Below, piece by piece: positions 1-9,033 of a stretch of 64,000 nucleotides of DNA. The stretch lies in assembly GCF_028802875.1 (NCBI RefSeq), contig NZ_JARAMP010000023.1, forward strand, positions 1 through 64,000. Reading direction: 5' to 3'. The DNA is from Seohaeicola sp024304985 (GTDB taxonomy: Bacteria > Pseudomonadota > Alphaproteobacteria > Rhodobacterales > Rhodobacteraceae). A program made the translations under genes and the position numbers. Each line of letters begins with the position of its first letter. Position 1 is the first letter of the stretch. The notes beneath the pieces were generated by a model. It was not told the origin of the DNA and ran no database searches. It saw only the letters and a list, made by a program, of their open reading frames with translations.

Positions 1-1
1 C

Positions 2-325
2 GCCCGCATCAACGAAATGGCCGCAATCACCGAAGATGTGGTAGAGGCCGCCGCTCAGACCCTCGTCATCGGAAACGCCAATTAACGCTCAAAAAAGACC
101 GCCAAGTAGCGATCAAGTTCACAGGTCAAAGCCTTCAACGACGACGTCTGGGACGCCTTCGGTGAAGCGGCGGCAGAGGTCTTCGAAGAAGTCCGCGACC
201 ATTCGGATCTGGCCAAGCGCGTCGACGACAACTTCCAGGCCAAGCTCAAGGAAATCGGCGGCACGATCGCACAGTTCGAAGGCAACTTCCTGAACCAGCG
301 CAACCGTATCCTCGGCCTTGGCTAA
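2..325 (+). pseudogene. TRAP transporter solute-binding protein (DctP family), C-terminal end, reading frame broken
   Basis: The left edge cuts this gene. One frame gives the typical tail of a TRAP periplasmic binding protein (V-K-A-F-N-D-D-V-W-D-A-F-G-E-A-A near 125-172, ending R-N-R-I-L-G-L-G). The same frame has two in-frame stops, TAA at 83-85 and TAG at 107-109. Upstream of the stops (2-82) the frame reads E-D-V-V-E-A-A-A-Q-T, which fits the preceding helix of the family, so two compensating indels in about 84-122 explain it best. Either the gene is dead or the assembly has errors there. The intact protein would capture a substrate in the periplasm for the permeases at 459-4124. Known: family tail and gene order P-Q-M. 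Inferred: the frame damage, since no homologue alignment could be run. Confidence 0.6.
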
Positions 326-346
326 GGCATCACTCTGACCTGAAGG

Positions 347-376
347 CAAGCGGGGCTCAGCAATGCGCCCCGCTTG
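347..376 (+). promoter_or_regulatory. Intercistronic hairpin between TRAP binding protein and permease genes
   Basis: Perfect 10-bp inverted repeat, CAAGCGGGGC (347-356) and GCCCCGCTTG (367-376), with a 10-nt loop and no T-run after it. It lies 21 bases after the binding-protein stop and about 80 bases before the small-permease start. A stem here commonly protects or terminates the upstream message so that binding protein is made in excess of permease. That role is inferred from position. Confidence 0.5.
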
Positions 377-458
377 TCGCGCGAATGAGACCTGCGGCGG
401 CGCATCCTTGGGGGGTGGCCGGAGACGCGGGACGACAGTAACGTGAACGGGGGACATC

Positions 459-1457
459 ATGGCACAATCGATCACGGCCGCGCAGGCCGGGGGCCATGCA
501 AGATCGGCACCGGGCATACGCCTGCTGGGCTGGACCATTCTGGCCATTATGTCGGCCTTTCTCATCAACAATGCGGTCAATATCGGCTATGGCACACCCA
601 CGCTGGCCGAAGCCATCGGCGGCAGGGCGGCCAGCGGGGCGATCGTCCCGATCCTGATCTATGCCGTCTGCCTCGGGCTTGGTGCCTTCTATGTGCTGTC
701 CACCGGCACCACTGCGCTGCGCACGGACGGGCGGCGGTTGCACCGCTTCAACCTCTATCTGATCCGCGCCTGTTTCTGGTCCGTCCTCTTCGTGGGCATT
801 GTCGATGCGGCCATCGCACAAATGCGGGTCGAGAACATGCTGACGTTGTTCTTCTCCGAAGACACCAGCCGCGCGCTGGGACGATCCGCCTATGTCGGAC
901 CCTATATCCACATGCCGCTCGTGGCGCTTGGCTTTGTCGTGGCGCTGTTCACCCGCACGCTGGGCTTCACATGGCTGACGCTGCTGATCGTGGTGGCCGA
1001 ACTGCTGATCGTGTTCCTGCGCTTCGTCTTTTCCTATGAACAGGCGCTGATGGGCGATCTGGTGCGCTACTGGTATGCGGCGCTGTTCCTCTTCGCCTCG
1101 GCCTATACGCTGTTCGACGAAGGCCATGTCCGCGTCGACGTGTTCTATTCCGGCTTCAGCACGCGCAAGCGCGGTGTGGTCAACGCCTGGGGCTCGATCC
1201 TGCTGGGTGTCACCACCTGCGCCGTGATCCTCGCCATCGGCCTGAACGGGAAAACCGCGATCATCAACGCCCCCGTGGCCAATTTCGAGATCACCCAGAC
1301 CGGCGCTGTCGGCATGTTCATCAAATACCAGATGGCTGCGTTTCTGGCCATTTTCGCGATCACCATGATCATCCAGTTCGTGAGCTACCTGTTCGAAGCA
1401 GTGGCGGATATCCGGGACGAACCTGGACATCGCGAGCATCAACCCATTGCGCACTGA
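459..1457 (+). CDS. TRAP transporter small permease (DctQ family), long form
   Basis: At 332 aa this is much longer than a minimal DctQ (about 160-180 aa). The N-terminal 170 residues add extra membrane helices (for example around residues 22-45, 63-80 and 105-125). The C-terminal half from about residue 195 carries the usual four-helix DctQ unit, including D-E-G-H-V-R-V-D-V-F-Y, the small-permease signature. Start chosen at ATG 459, behind a GGGGGA ribosome site. It sits in the inner membrane and pairs with the large permease, whose ATG lies 9 bases after its stop. The long form fits the mannitol/chloroaromatic-type TRAP group. The substrate is unknown. Confidence 0.85.
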   Translation: MAQSITAAQAGGHARSAPGIRLLGWTILAIMSAFLINNAVNIGYGTPTLAEAIGGRAASGAIVPILIYAVCLGLGAFYVLSTGTTALRTDGRRLHRFNLYLIRACFWSVLFVGIVDAAIAQMRVENMLTLFFSEDTSRALGRSAYVGPYIHMPLVALGFVVALFTRTLGFTWLTLLIVVAELLIVFLRFVFSYEQALMGDLVRYWYAALFLFASAYTLFDEGHVRVDVFYSGFSTRKRGVVNAWGSILLGVTTCAVILAIGLNGKTAIINAPVANFEITQTGAVGMFIKYQMAAFLAIFAITMIIQFVSYLFEAVADIRDEPGHREHQPIAH

Positions 1458-1466
1458 GGTCTGACC

Positions 1467-4124
1467 ATGGAGCTTCTCTTTCTCGCGATCCTGCTGCTGA
1501 TCATGGCCTGGGCCCTTGGCTCGGGCTATCCGGTGGCCTTCGCCCTTCCGGGGGCCGCGATCGTCACCATCGCTCTGGCGGCCGGGGCAGGATATTTCTT
1601 CGGCGGCGGCACGGATGCCTATTTCCACTCGGGCGGGCCGCAGCAATGGCTGTCGGCGGGGGTCACCAACCTCCGAGGTGTCTACTGGGAGGTGGACAGG
1701 GATACGCTGATTGCCATTCCGCTGTTCATCTTCATGGGCATCATGCTCCAGCGCTCCAAGATCGCCGAGGACCTTCTGGTCACCATGGCGCAGCTTTTCG
1801 GCCCGGTGCCGGGCGGCCTTGGCATCTCCGTCGTCTTCGTGGGTGCGCTTCTGGCCGCCACCACCGGGATCGTGGGCGCCACCGTGGTGGCGATGGGTCT
1901 GATCTCGCTGCCCGCGATGCTGCGCAACAACTATTCGCCCTCGCTGGCCTCCGGCACCATCGCCGCCTCGGGCACGCTGGGGCAGATCATTCCACCCTCC
2001 ATCGTGCTGATCATTCTGGCCGATCAGCTGGCCTCGGCCACGGATCAGGCGTCCACGGCGCGCAAGCTTCTGCACAAGGAAGCCACGGGCGAATTGCAGA
2101 TGCCCTCGGTCTTCGACGTGTCCTCAACCAGCGCAGGCGAGATGTTCCTCGGGGCTCTGGTGCCGGGTTTCCTGCTGGTGCTGATCTACATGCTCTACAT
2201 TCTGGTCTATGCGCTGATCAATCCCAAGAAGGCCCCCTCGGTGCCGCGGGATGAAGAGATGAGCCTGGCCTTCTGGGGCAATGTCGCACTGACCCTGGTC
2301 CCGCCGCTGACCCTGATCTTCCTCGTGCTGGGCTCCATCATCGCGGGCATCGCCACCGTGAACCAGGCCGGGGCCATCGGGGCCGCAGGCGCCATGATCA
2401 TGGCCGGCTACCGGCTGAACACCAGCGGCAAACGCACCTATGTGCCGGCGATCCTGGCCTTGGTCGGGCTGGGCGTGATCGCCTTCGCGCTGGCCAATTA
2501 CCCGATGAACCTCAAGGCCGCGACCACGCCCGAGGACATGACGGGGCTCTACATCGGCGCCTTCGGCACCCTGCTGATGATCGTCTCGCTGATCTGGTCG
2601 GGCATCCGCGTGATGCGCATCGACGACACGCTGACCGGTGTGATGCTGGAAACGGCCAAGACGACCTCGCTTGTCTTCGTGATCCTGCTGGGCGCGGCCA
2701 TGCTGACCGCCGCCTTCCGCGCCTTCGGCGGCGAGGAACTGGTCCGCGACTTCCTGACCGGCCTGCCGGGCGGGTTCTGGACCCAGTTCCTGATCGTGAT
2801 GTTGGTGATCTTCTTCCTTGGGTTCTTTCTGGACTTCATCGAGATCGCCGTCGTCGTGGTGCCCATCGTGGCCCCGATCCTGCTGGCCGATCCCACGGCC
2901 AACATCACCGCCGTCTGGCTGGGCGTGATGATCGGCCTGAACATCCAGACCTCCTTCCTGACGCCACCTTTCGGTTTTGCACTGTTCTACCTGCGCGGTG
3001 TGGCACCTGCGGCGGTCAAGACGATGCAGATCTACAAGGGCGTCGTGGCCTTCATCACCCTGCAATTGATCGCGCTGCTCATCGTGGGCCTTTATCCGCC
3101 CTTGGTGAACTATGTGCCCAACCGGTCCAGCTACCTGTCCGAAACCTCGCCGCCGCCGCGCAACCCGCGCCTGCAATATTGCATGGACGACTATGTGCAG
3201 GCGGGCTTGCAATCGGATGGCGGGCGCACGGAACGGGCCATCGCGGCATTGGGCGGTCTGGACCTGTCGGCCCTGCCGGATGATCTGGCGCGCGATCTCC
3301 GCAGCGCCGCCGAGGATGCCGCCGACTTCCCGCAAGCAGCGGCCCTGATCCCGGAAAAGGCAGCCGCCGTGCAGGCCGCAGCGGGGGAATATCGCCCGTA
3401 TCTGGAACGGGTCCGCGACATCGAAAAGCGTATCCGCAACCATCAGGAGGATCTGGCCGACATCAACACCGAGATGGGCCGCGTCCGCGAAGCTGCCAGC
3501 GAAAGCCGTGTGCTCGTGCTGGAAGAGCGCAAGGCCGAACTGGAAGCGGCCATCGCCGCCCTCGAAGCCCAGATCCCCGAAACATGGGACCCCATCCACG
3601 ACACCTTCAAGGCGCTCACCGATGACGAGGAAAAGGCCCGTCTGGCCACCCGTCGCATCGGTGACAGCACCTACGAGGCCGTGGCCGAGGTCGCAGCCGT
3701 CCTGCGGGGCAACGCCGCCTTCAACGCCCTTGGCGATCCGCTCCGCGCCCTGCGCGCCGATGTCGAAAACGGCGATCCTGCCGCGACGGCCACGGCTCTC
3801 GATGCGCTGGCGAACCAGTTCCGCGACATCGAAGGGGCCGGCGACATCCGCTCGGATCTGGGGGCCGCGCGCCGCGTTCTGGAACGCGACCCGGACAACC
3901 GCGCCGAAGCTCTGGAGGAGTTCGACAGCGCCCTCGCCGAGTATGAGGCGCAGGCGGGCTGGCGCAACGCCGCCGAGGCGTCGGTTCTGCCCGGCCTGCA
4001 GGCTTTCCTCGACGACACGCGGGCCACGATGGGTGTGCGCTACGAACAACGCCTGACACGCGAACAGGCCCTGTTTCTGGCCAGTTGCACCGCCAATCAC
4101 CGCAGCCTCGCCCTCAGCTTCTGA
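1467..4124 (+). CDS. TRAP transporter large permease (DctM family) with a long soluble C-terminal domain
   Basis: 885 aa; a plain DctM has about 430. Residues 1-190 and roughly 230-545 hold the many membrane helices of DctM, with the conserved G-T-L-G-Q-I-I-P-P-S and, near the end of the core, T-S-F-L-T-P-P-F-G-F-A-L-F. A hydrophilic insert (A-S-A-T-D-Q-A-S-T-A-R region, about 190-225) interrupts the core. After the last helix (about residue 545), some 340 residues are charged and helical. Residues 640-705 look like a coiled coil rich in E, R, A and L. It imports substrate with Na+ or H+ together with the small permease just upstream. A strong terminator follows at 4147. I do not recognise the C-terminal domain. 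Its side of the membrane is unknown, though the short hydrophilic link after the last helix suggests an appended soluble partner domain. Confidence 0.85.
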   Translation: MELLFLAILLLIMAWALGSGYPVAFALPGAAIVTIALAAGAGYFFGGGTDAYFHSGGPQQWLSAGVTNLRGVYWEVDRDTLIAIPLFIFMGIMLQRSKIAEDLLVTMAQLFGPVPGGLGISVVFVGALLAATTGIVGATVVAMGLISLPAMLRNNYSPSLASGTIAASGTLGQIIPPSIVLIILADQLASATDQASTARKLLHKEATGELQMPSVFDVSSTSAGEMFLGALVPGFLLVLIYMLYILVYALINPKKAPSVPRDEEMSLAFWGNVALTLVPPLTLIFLVLGSIIAGIATVNQAGAIGAAGAMIMAGYRLNTSGKRTYVPAILALVGLGVIAFALANYPMNLKAATTPEDMTGLYIGAFGTLLMIVSLIWSGIRVMRIDDTLTGVMLETAKTTSLVFVILLGAAMLTAAFRAFGGEELVRDFLTGLPGGFWTQFLIVMLVIFFLGFFLDFIEIAVVVVPIVAPILLADPTANITAVWLGVMIGLNIQTSFLTPPFGFALFYLRGVAPAAVKTMQIYKGVVAFITLQLIALLIVGLYPPLVNYVPNRSSYLSETSPPPRNPRLQYCMDDYVQAGLQSDGGRTERAIAALGGLDLSALPDDLARDLRSAAEDAADFPQAAALIPEKAAAVQAAAGEYRPYLERVRDIEKRIRNHQEDLADINTEMGRVREAASESRVLVLEERKAELEAAIAALEAQIPETWDPIHDTFKALTDDEEKARLATRRIGDSTYEAVAEVAAVLRGNAAFNALGDPLRALRADVENGDPAATATALDALANQFRDIEGAGDIRSDLGAARRVLERDPDNRAEALEEFDSALAEYEAQAGWRNAAEASVLPGLQAFLDDTRATMGVRYEQRLTREQALFLASCTANHRSLALSF

Positions 4125-4146
4125 CACGGGCAGGCCCGAAAGACAC

Positions 4147-4182
4147 AACCGCGCCGGATCACTCCGGCGCGGTTTCATTTTG
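4147..4182 (+). terminator. Rho-independent terminator after the TRAP operon
   Basis: A 12-bp perfect stem (AACCGCGCCGGA 4147-4158, TCCGGCGCGGTT 4163-4174) has a TCAC loop and is followed by TTCATTTT. It lies between the convergent large permease and acetoacetate-CoA ligase. The mirrored stem starts with AA, so it may serve both strands. Confidence 0.85.
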
Positions 4183-4200
4183 GGCAAGGCGCAGAAAGTA

Positions 4201-6156
4201 TCAGGCCGCGCGCGCCGCCGCATAGGCGATGAAGGCATCGAAACTGTCAGGGTTCGCCATGGAATCGCGATTGACCACCCGCGCCGGATCGCCGCCCAGC
4301 AGCAGCTTCTTCACCGGCACTTCCAGCTTCTTGCCCGACAGCGTGCGCGGCACCTCGGCCACCTGCACGATCTCATCCGGCAGGAACCGCGCCGAAACCG
4401 CGTGCCGGATTGCATCGCGGATCTGGCCGCGCAGGGCATCGTCCAAGGCCACGCCCTCGCGCAGCACCACGAACAGCGGCATGAAACTCTCGCGCCCCAG
4501 AAACTCCAGATCGATCACCAGACTGTCCAGCACCGCATCCAGCCCCTCGACCGCGCGGTAGATCTCGGAACTGCCCAGCCGCAGCCCGCGCCGGTTGATC
4601 GTCGCATCCGACCGGCCATAGATCACCGATCCGCCCTCCGGCGTGAACTCGATCCAGTCGCCATGCCGCCAGATGCCGGGATAGGTGTCAAAGTAACTCT
4701 CATGCAGCCGCGACCCGTCCTCATCGCCCCAGAAATACAGCGGCATCGACGGCAAGGGTTCGGTGCAGACCAATTCCCCCACCTGCCCCACGACCTCGCG
4801 CCCGCCCTCGTCAAAGGCGCGCACCGCATTGCCCAGCGCGCGGCACTGCATCTCGCCTGCCCGCACCGGCATCATCGGATTGCCGCAGACAAAGGCCCCC
4901 GCCAGATCCGTGCCCCCTGAAATCGGCGCCAGCCAGACATCGCGCTTCACCTGACCATAGACCCAGTCATAGCCCTCCTGACTCAGCGGCGATCCCGTCG
5001 CCCCGATGGACCGCAGCGCCGACAGATCAAGGGCTTCACCGGGCCGGACACCCGCCTTCTGACAGCCCATGAAAAACGCCGCACCCGCCCCGAAATAAGT
5101 CAGCCCTTCCCGCGCCACCAACCGCCACGCCTCCAGCATGTCGGGGTGATGCGGGGCGGCATCGAACAGGGCCACCACCGCCCCCTGCCCCAGCGCCGCC
5201 CATTGCGCGTTCCACATGATCCAGCCCGATGAGGTCAGCCAGCAGAACCGGTCCCGCGCGCTCAGGTCCTGATGCAACGATTGCTTGGCCCCCTCCAGCA
5301 GCACGCCCCCATGCCCATGCACGATCGGCTTGGGATTGCCCGTGGTCCCCGAGGAATAGACGATCCAAACCGGATGCGAAAAAGGCACCGGGACGAAGGC
5401 GGGCACCTGCGGCGCCGCCTCCATCACGGCCCAATCGGTCCAGCCTTCGGGCAGATCGAACAACGCCGGCACCATCACCCGATGCGCCAGCGTGGGCAGA
5501 CCCGCCGCGATCCCCTCCAGCACCGCGCGCCGGTCCATCCGCTTGCCCGCATGGACATAGCCATCCTGCGCGATCAGCACCTTGGGTTCGATCTGCCGGA
5601 ACCGGTCCAATATCGCCACATGCCCCATATCCGGCGCACAGAGCGACCACACCGCCCCCAGCGAGGCGGTGGCAAGAAAGGCCACCAAAGCCTCGACCGC
5701 ATTGGGCAGCACAGCAACCACCCGGTCACCCTGCCCCACCCCCATGTCCCGCAACGCTGCCTGCGCCGCGCCCACGCGCGCGTGCAACTGGCCCCATGTG
5801 ACCTCGTGCCGCCCGAAGGTTTCGGATTGCAGGATCACCGCCACATCATCCGGCCGCGTCACCGCATGGCGCAGCATCTGGCGCGCGAAATTCGTCTCGG
5901 CCCCGGCAAACCACTCCGCGCCGGGCATTTTCCGCTCCGGCAAGACCTCGGACCACCCCGATACGGGCAGATCGAAAAACCCGATGATCGCCGTCCAGAA
6001 CCCCTCCAGATCCGTGACCGACCAGTCCCACAGTGCGTGATAATCCGCAAACGCCAGCCCGCGCTCGGCCTTCAGCCAACGGATGAACTGCGCCAATGTT
6101 GACGCCTCGGCACGGGCAGCATCAGGCTCCCACAGGATGGGGCGCGCGTCGGTCAT
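4201..6156 (-). CDS. aacS: Acetoacetate-CoA ligase
   Basis: Cytosolic ATP-dependent enzyme that joins acetoacetate to CoA, feeding ketone bodies or PHB breakdown products into acetoacetyl-CoA. The 651-aa length matches the family. The N-terminal cap of acyl-CoA synthetases (W-D-W-S-V-T-D-L-E-G-F-W) is present, the AMP-binding loop reads Y-S-S-G-T-T-G-N-P-K-P, and the C-terminal subdomain carries the G-K-K-L-E-V-P-V-K-K lysine motif. ATG 6156 is preceded by GGGAGGATCACC, a good ribosome site. It lies 66 bases downstream of the Gfo/Idh/MocA gene on the same strand and may share its message. Family recognition is firm. Other short-chain acyl substrates cannot be excluded from sequence alone. Confidence 0.9.
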   Translation of the reverse strand: MTDARPILWEPDAARAEASTLAQFIRWLKAERGLAFADYHALWDWSVTDLEGFWTAIIGFFDLPVSGWSEVLPERKMPGAEWFAGAETNFARQMLRHAVTRPDDVAVILQSETFGRHEVTWGQLHARVGAAQAALRDMGVGQGDRVVAVLPNAVEALVAFLATASLGAVWSLCAPDMGHVAILDRFRQIEPKVLIAQDGYVHAGKRMDRRAVLEGIAAGLPTLAHRVMVPALFDLPEGWTDWAVMEAAPQVPAFVPVPFSHPVWIVYSSGTTGNPKPIVHGHGGVLLEGAKQSLHQDLSARDRFCWLTSSGWIMWNAQWAALGQGAVVALFDAAPHHPDMLEAWRLVAREGLTYFGAGAAFFMGCQKAGVRPGEALDLSALRSIGATGSPLSQEGYDWVYGQVKRDVWLAPISGGTDLAGAFVCGNPMMPVRAGEMQCRALGNAVRAFDEGGREVVGQVGELVCTEPLPSMPLYFWGDEDGSRLHESYFDTYPGIWRHGDWIEFTPEGGSVIYGRSDATINRRGLRLGSSEIYRAVEGLDAVLDSLVIDLEFLGRESFMPLFVVLREGVALDDALRGQIRDAIRHAVSARFLPDEIVQVAEVPRTLSGKKLEVPVKKLLLGGDPARVVNRDSMANPDSFDAFIAYAAARAA

Positions 6157-6222
6157 GGTGATCCTCCCTGATCTTTTGCGCGCAGGCTTCCACGGCCACG
6201 CGACAGGATCAAGAGGCCCCGT

Positions 6223-7185
6223 TCAGGATGTGCCTGCCAGCATCCCCTCGATCAACCGCTGCACCCGCAACGCCTCCTCCAGCGTGGCCAGACGATGCGG
6301 ACGCCCCGCGATCATCGCCTCCAGATCATCCAGCTGCGCGCGCAGACTGGTGCTGCGCGGGTCGATCCCTTCCGGCGTCACGCGCTGGAACGCGCCCCCG
6401 TCCGAGGTGGACACCGCATAGAAATCCGCGGTCCGGTGGCTTCGCTGTGTTCCCTTCACCGTGACCTCCTGCCGGTCCGGCTGTGCCCCGCCCACCGAGG
6501 CCAGCACCGAAACCGGCAAACCATCCGCATTCTCCAGCCGCGCCAGCATATGCGTTTCGCACAGCTTGGGATCTGCGGGATAGCTTGGCCTTGCCCAGAC
6601 CAGCGACAACGGCCCCAGAATCCGCTCCGAGAAGAACAGGAAATGCGAGATCACCTCGCGCGTCATCCCGCCTTCATCCCGAAAACGCAGCCATTCCGCC
6701 CCCATTTGCCATGCGCGTGGCCATGCTCCGTATGTCACAACGATATCAACACCGGCCAGCGCGCCCATCTGCCCGGATCGCGCATCGGCCGCCACATCCG
6801 TCAGCGCCGCCCCTGCGGCTTGGGTGAAATTCACCGCCGCAGGCACGCCCGCCGCCGCGATCCGTTCCACCAGATCGGCACTCGCCGCAATATCCACACC
6901 CAGAGGTTTCTCCAGAAACAGCGCCTTGCCCTGCGCCGCCGCCGCCAAGGCATACTCCCTGCGCGGCCCCGGCGGACAGGCCAGATAGACCAGATCCGCC
7001 CCCGCCATCGCCGCCTCGGCACTCTGCGCAAAGATCGCCCCCGGCGCCATCTCGCGCGCCAGCGCCATGTTGGCCGGATTCGGATCCCACAGAAACGCCG
7101 GATCATAGGACGGATGCTTCAGCATATGCTCCAACATCCGCCGCCCCATGATACCCAATCCGATGATCGCCGTGGTGATGGTCAT
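6223..7185 (-). CDS. Gfo/Idh/MocA family NAD(P)-dependent oxidoreductase
   Basis: 320 aa from the chosen start. The N-terminal Rossmann motif A-I-I-G-L-G-I-M-G-R-R-M binds NAD(P). The active-site E-K-P-L-G motif is present (F-L-E-K-P-L-G-V-D). The C-terminal alpha/beta sheet domain follows. Such enzymes oxidise or reduce sugars, inositols or related alcohols. The substrate cannot be read from the sequence. An in-frame ATG at 7209 would add eight residues; ATG 7185 was preferred because AGGACAG precedes it and the Rossmann strand begins straight after. It may be co-transcribed with aacS downstream. Confidence 0.8.
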   Translation of the reverse strand: MTITTAIIGLGIMGRRMLEHMLKHPSYDPAFLWDPNPANMALAREMAPGAIFAQSAEAAMAGADLVYLACPPGPRREYALAAAAQGKALFLEKPLGVDIAASADLVERIAAAGVPAAVNFTQAAGAALTDVAADARSGQMGALAGVDIVVTYGAWPRAWQMGAEWLRFRDEGGMTREVISHFLFFSERILGPLSLVWARPSYPADPKLCETHMLARLENADGLPVSVLASVGGAQPDRQEVTVKGTQRSHRTADFYAVSTSDGGAFQRVTPEGIDPRSTSLRAQLDDLEAMIAGRPHRLATLEEALRVQRLIEGMLAGTS

Positions 7186-7215
7186 GTGTTCTGTCCTGTT
7201 CTGTCGCAAATCATG

Positions 7216-8073
7216 TCAATCGGCCGTCGGGTTGAAACAGCCCCGGATCGTCGCCCGCAGCCGCGCCCAGTCCTTGGCGCGTTTGCGGGCCGAGACAAGC
7301 ACCAGCGGCGACAGCGCAGCCAGAACCGCGTCCCGCAGCGCGGCCAACCGTCCCCAGCGCACACCATGCTTGACCGCCGCATAGACGCGAGAGCGGCCCA
7401 GATGATGCCCCTTGATCCGCGCCACCGCCACCGACCGGACCGAGGACGCGCCTCCCCGGTGCATCACCTCTGCCCCCGGCACGAAGATCAGCGGGCCGAT
7501 CTCCTTGCGCAGCCGCAAGGACAGGTCATCATCCTCGTAATACAGGAAAATATGAGGATCGAACCCGCCCACGGCCTGAAAATTGGCCTTTGTCATGAAA
7601 ATGGCCGATCCCACCAGAACCGGCACCTCACCTTCCTGAACGGGCCAGCCGCGCGGCAGCCATGCGCGACGCGGCAAAAGGTTGCTGCGCCGTTTGAAAT
7701 GGACCGATCCATCCTCATGCGTGATGCGCGGGTTGAAGGCGGCCGCCGCAGGATGCCGCCCCGCCGCCCCGCGCAACGCGTCAAGCGCGCCGGGTTGCAA
7801 GGCCGCGTCCGGATTCAGAAACAGCAGATACTCGGTTTCGGCCGCTGCCGCACCCGCATTGCAGGCCACGCCAAATCCCGCATTGCGCTCCATCTCGATC
7901 ACCCGCGCCCCGTGCTGCGATGCAATCTTGTGCAACAAGGCACGGTCGTTCGAGGCATTGTCCACAATGATCACCCGCGCGCCCTCCGGGACCGAGGACA
8001 GCATGACCGGCAGCACGCTTTCGCTGTTGTAGGAAACGGTGACGATCGTCACCCAATCCTGCCCACTGGTCAT
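7216..8073 (-). CDS. Family 2 glycosyltransferase (GT2, rhamnosyltransferase-like)
   Basis: 285 aa. The GT-A fold opens with V-T-I-V-T-V-S-Y-N-S-E. The nucleotide-sugar region has I-I-V-D-N-A-S-N-D and the DxD-type motif is F-L-N-P-D-A-A. F-L-Y-Y-E-D-D-D-L-S-L-R-L is the acceptor/catalytic-base block typical of the rhamnosyltransferase-like subgroup. The protein has no membrane segment, so it acts on the cytosolic face. The frame is open for 80 more codons upstream, but that part has no homology signal and would overlap the divergent gene at 8276, so ATG 8073 was chosen. With kdkA and the acyltransferase nearby it probably builds LPS core or O-chain. Donor and acceptor are unknown. Confidence 0.8.
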   Translation of the reverse strand: MTSGQDWVTIVTVSYNSESVLPVMLSSVPEGARVIIVDNASNDRALLHKIASQHGARVIEMERNAGFGVACNAGAAAAETEYLLFLNPDAALQPGALDALRGAAGRHPAAAAFNPRITHEDGSVHFKRRSNLLPRRAWLPRGWPVQEGEVPVLVGSAIFMTKANFQAVGGFDPHIFLYYEDDDLSLRLRKEIGPLIFVPGAEVMHRGGASSVRSVAVARIKGHHLGRSRVYAAVKHGVRWGRLAALRDAVLAALSPLVLVSARKRAKDWARLRATIRGCFNPTAD

Positions 8074-8275
8074 CCTGCCTGTCCCCTGCCGATCCTGCGC
8101 ACACAAAGTCATCCGCCGGACACTGCCCCAATCGCCCTGCCGGGGCAAGGTGGCGCGGGCGTGCCGACAGGTGGCGCGCGGCCCTGCCACACTTGCAACG
8201 GCGCCCAAGACCTGACAGGTTGCAGGCCGACAATCGGCCCGGCGCGTTGCCTGGGGCTGGCCCAAAGGCAAGGCG

Positions 8276-9016
8276 ATGGAACCCGTCAATATCCTCTGCG
8301 TGAAATGGGGCACGAAATATGGCCCCGACTATGTGAACAAGCTGGCCTCGATGGTGCGGCGCAACATGTCGCGGCCCTACCGCTTCGTCTGCCTGACCGA
8401 TGACACCACCGGCATCGATCCTGCGATCGAAACCCATCCCCTGCCCGCCATCGGCATCCCCGAATTCGACGCGGCCACCGGCTGGACACGCCTGCATGGC
8501 TGGCTCAAGGTCACGGTCTTTGCCGCCCCGCTCTATGACCTGACCGGCCCCACGCTGTTTCTGGACGTGGATATCGTCATCACCGGCCCGCTGGATGCCT
8601 TCTTCGACCCGCCGGGTGACTTCATCGTCATCAAGGAATGGGACAAGCGCGACGAGACGGGCAATACCTCCGTCTTCCGCTATACCGCAGGCGCGCATGG
8701 CGACCTGATCGCCTATCTGGCCAAATCGCTCGACTCCGCGCAGGCCGATTACCGCAACGAGCAGGAATTCGTCACCACCTATTTCTCGCGCCAGGGCAAG
8801 ATGACCTACTGGCCCAAGGGCTGGTGCGTCAGCTTCAAACGCCACTGCATGCACCCCGGCATCATGGGCTTCTTCAAACCCGCCCGCATCCCCGAGGGCG
8901 CCAAGGTCGTCGTGTTCCACGGCAAGCCCAACCCCCCCGACGCCATCATCGGGCGCAGCGGGAAATGGTATCGCCGGGTGTTGCCGGTCGCCTGGGTCGA
9001 CGAGCTGTGGCGCTGA
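8276..9016 (+). CDS. Glycosyltransferase of the LPS-core neighbourhood (DxD type)
   Basis: 246 aa. It starts with V-N-I-L-C-V-K-W-G-T-K-Y-G, the opening of a family of small bacterial glycosyltransferases. It has a clear F-L-D-V-D-I-V metal-binding DxD motif, then F-I-V-I-K-E-W and a conserved H-G-K-P region near the end that resembles the GT8-type HxGxxKPW site. A 202-bp gap separates it from the divergent GT2 gene and should hold both promoters. kdkA begins 17 bases after its stop, so the two are likely co-transcribed. Cytosolic, probably adding a sugar to LPS core. Family placement is good, exact sugar unknown. Confidence 0.75.
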   Translation: MEPVNILCVKWGTKYGPDYVNKLASMVRRNMSRPYRFVCLTDDTTGIDPAIETHPLPAIGIPEFDAATGWTRLHGWLKVTVFAAPLYDLTGPTLFLDVDIVITGPLDAFFDPPGDFIVIKEWDKRDETGNTSVFRYTAGAHGDLIAYLAKSLDSAQADYRNEQEFVTTYFSRQGKMTYWPKGWCVSFKRHCMHPGIMGFFKPARIPEGAKVVVFHGKPNPPDAIIGRSGKWYRRVLPVAWVDELWR

Positions 9017-9033
9017 GGCACAAGGCGCAAGGC

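Noticed and set aside
2124..4238. 704-codon open frame on the minus strand over the large permease
   Set aside because: Composition is H/Q/G/R-rich nonsense typical of antisense frames in GC-rich genes.
8074..8313. 80-codon N-terminal extension of the GT2 gene
   Set aside because: No family match, overlaps the divergent glycosyltransferase start, and ATG 8073 begins the conserved domain.
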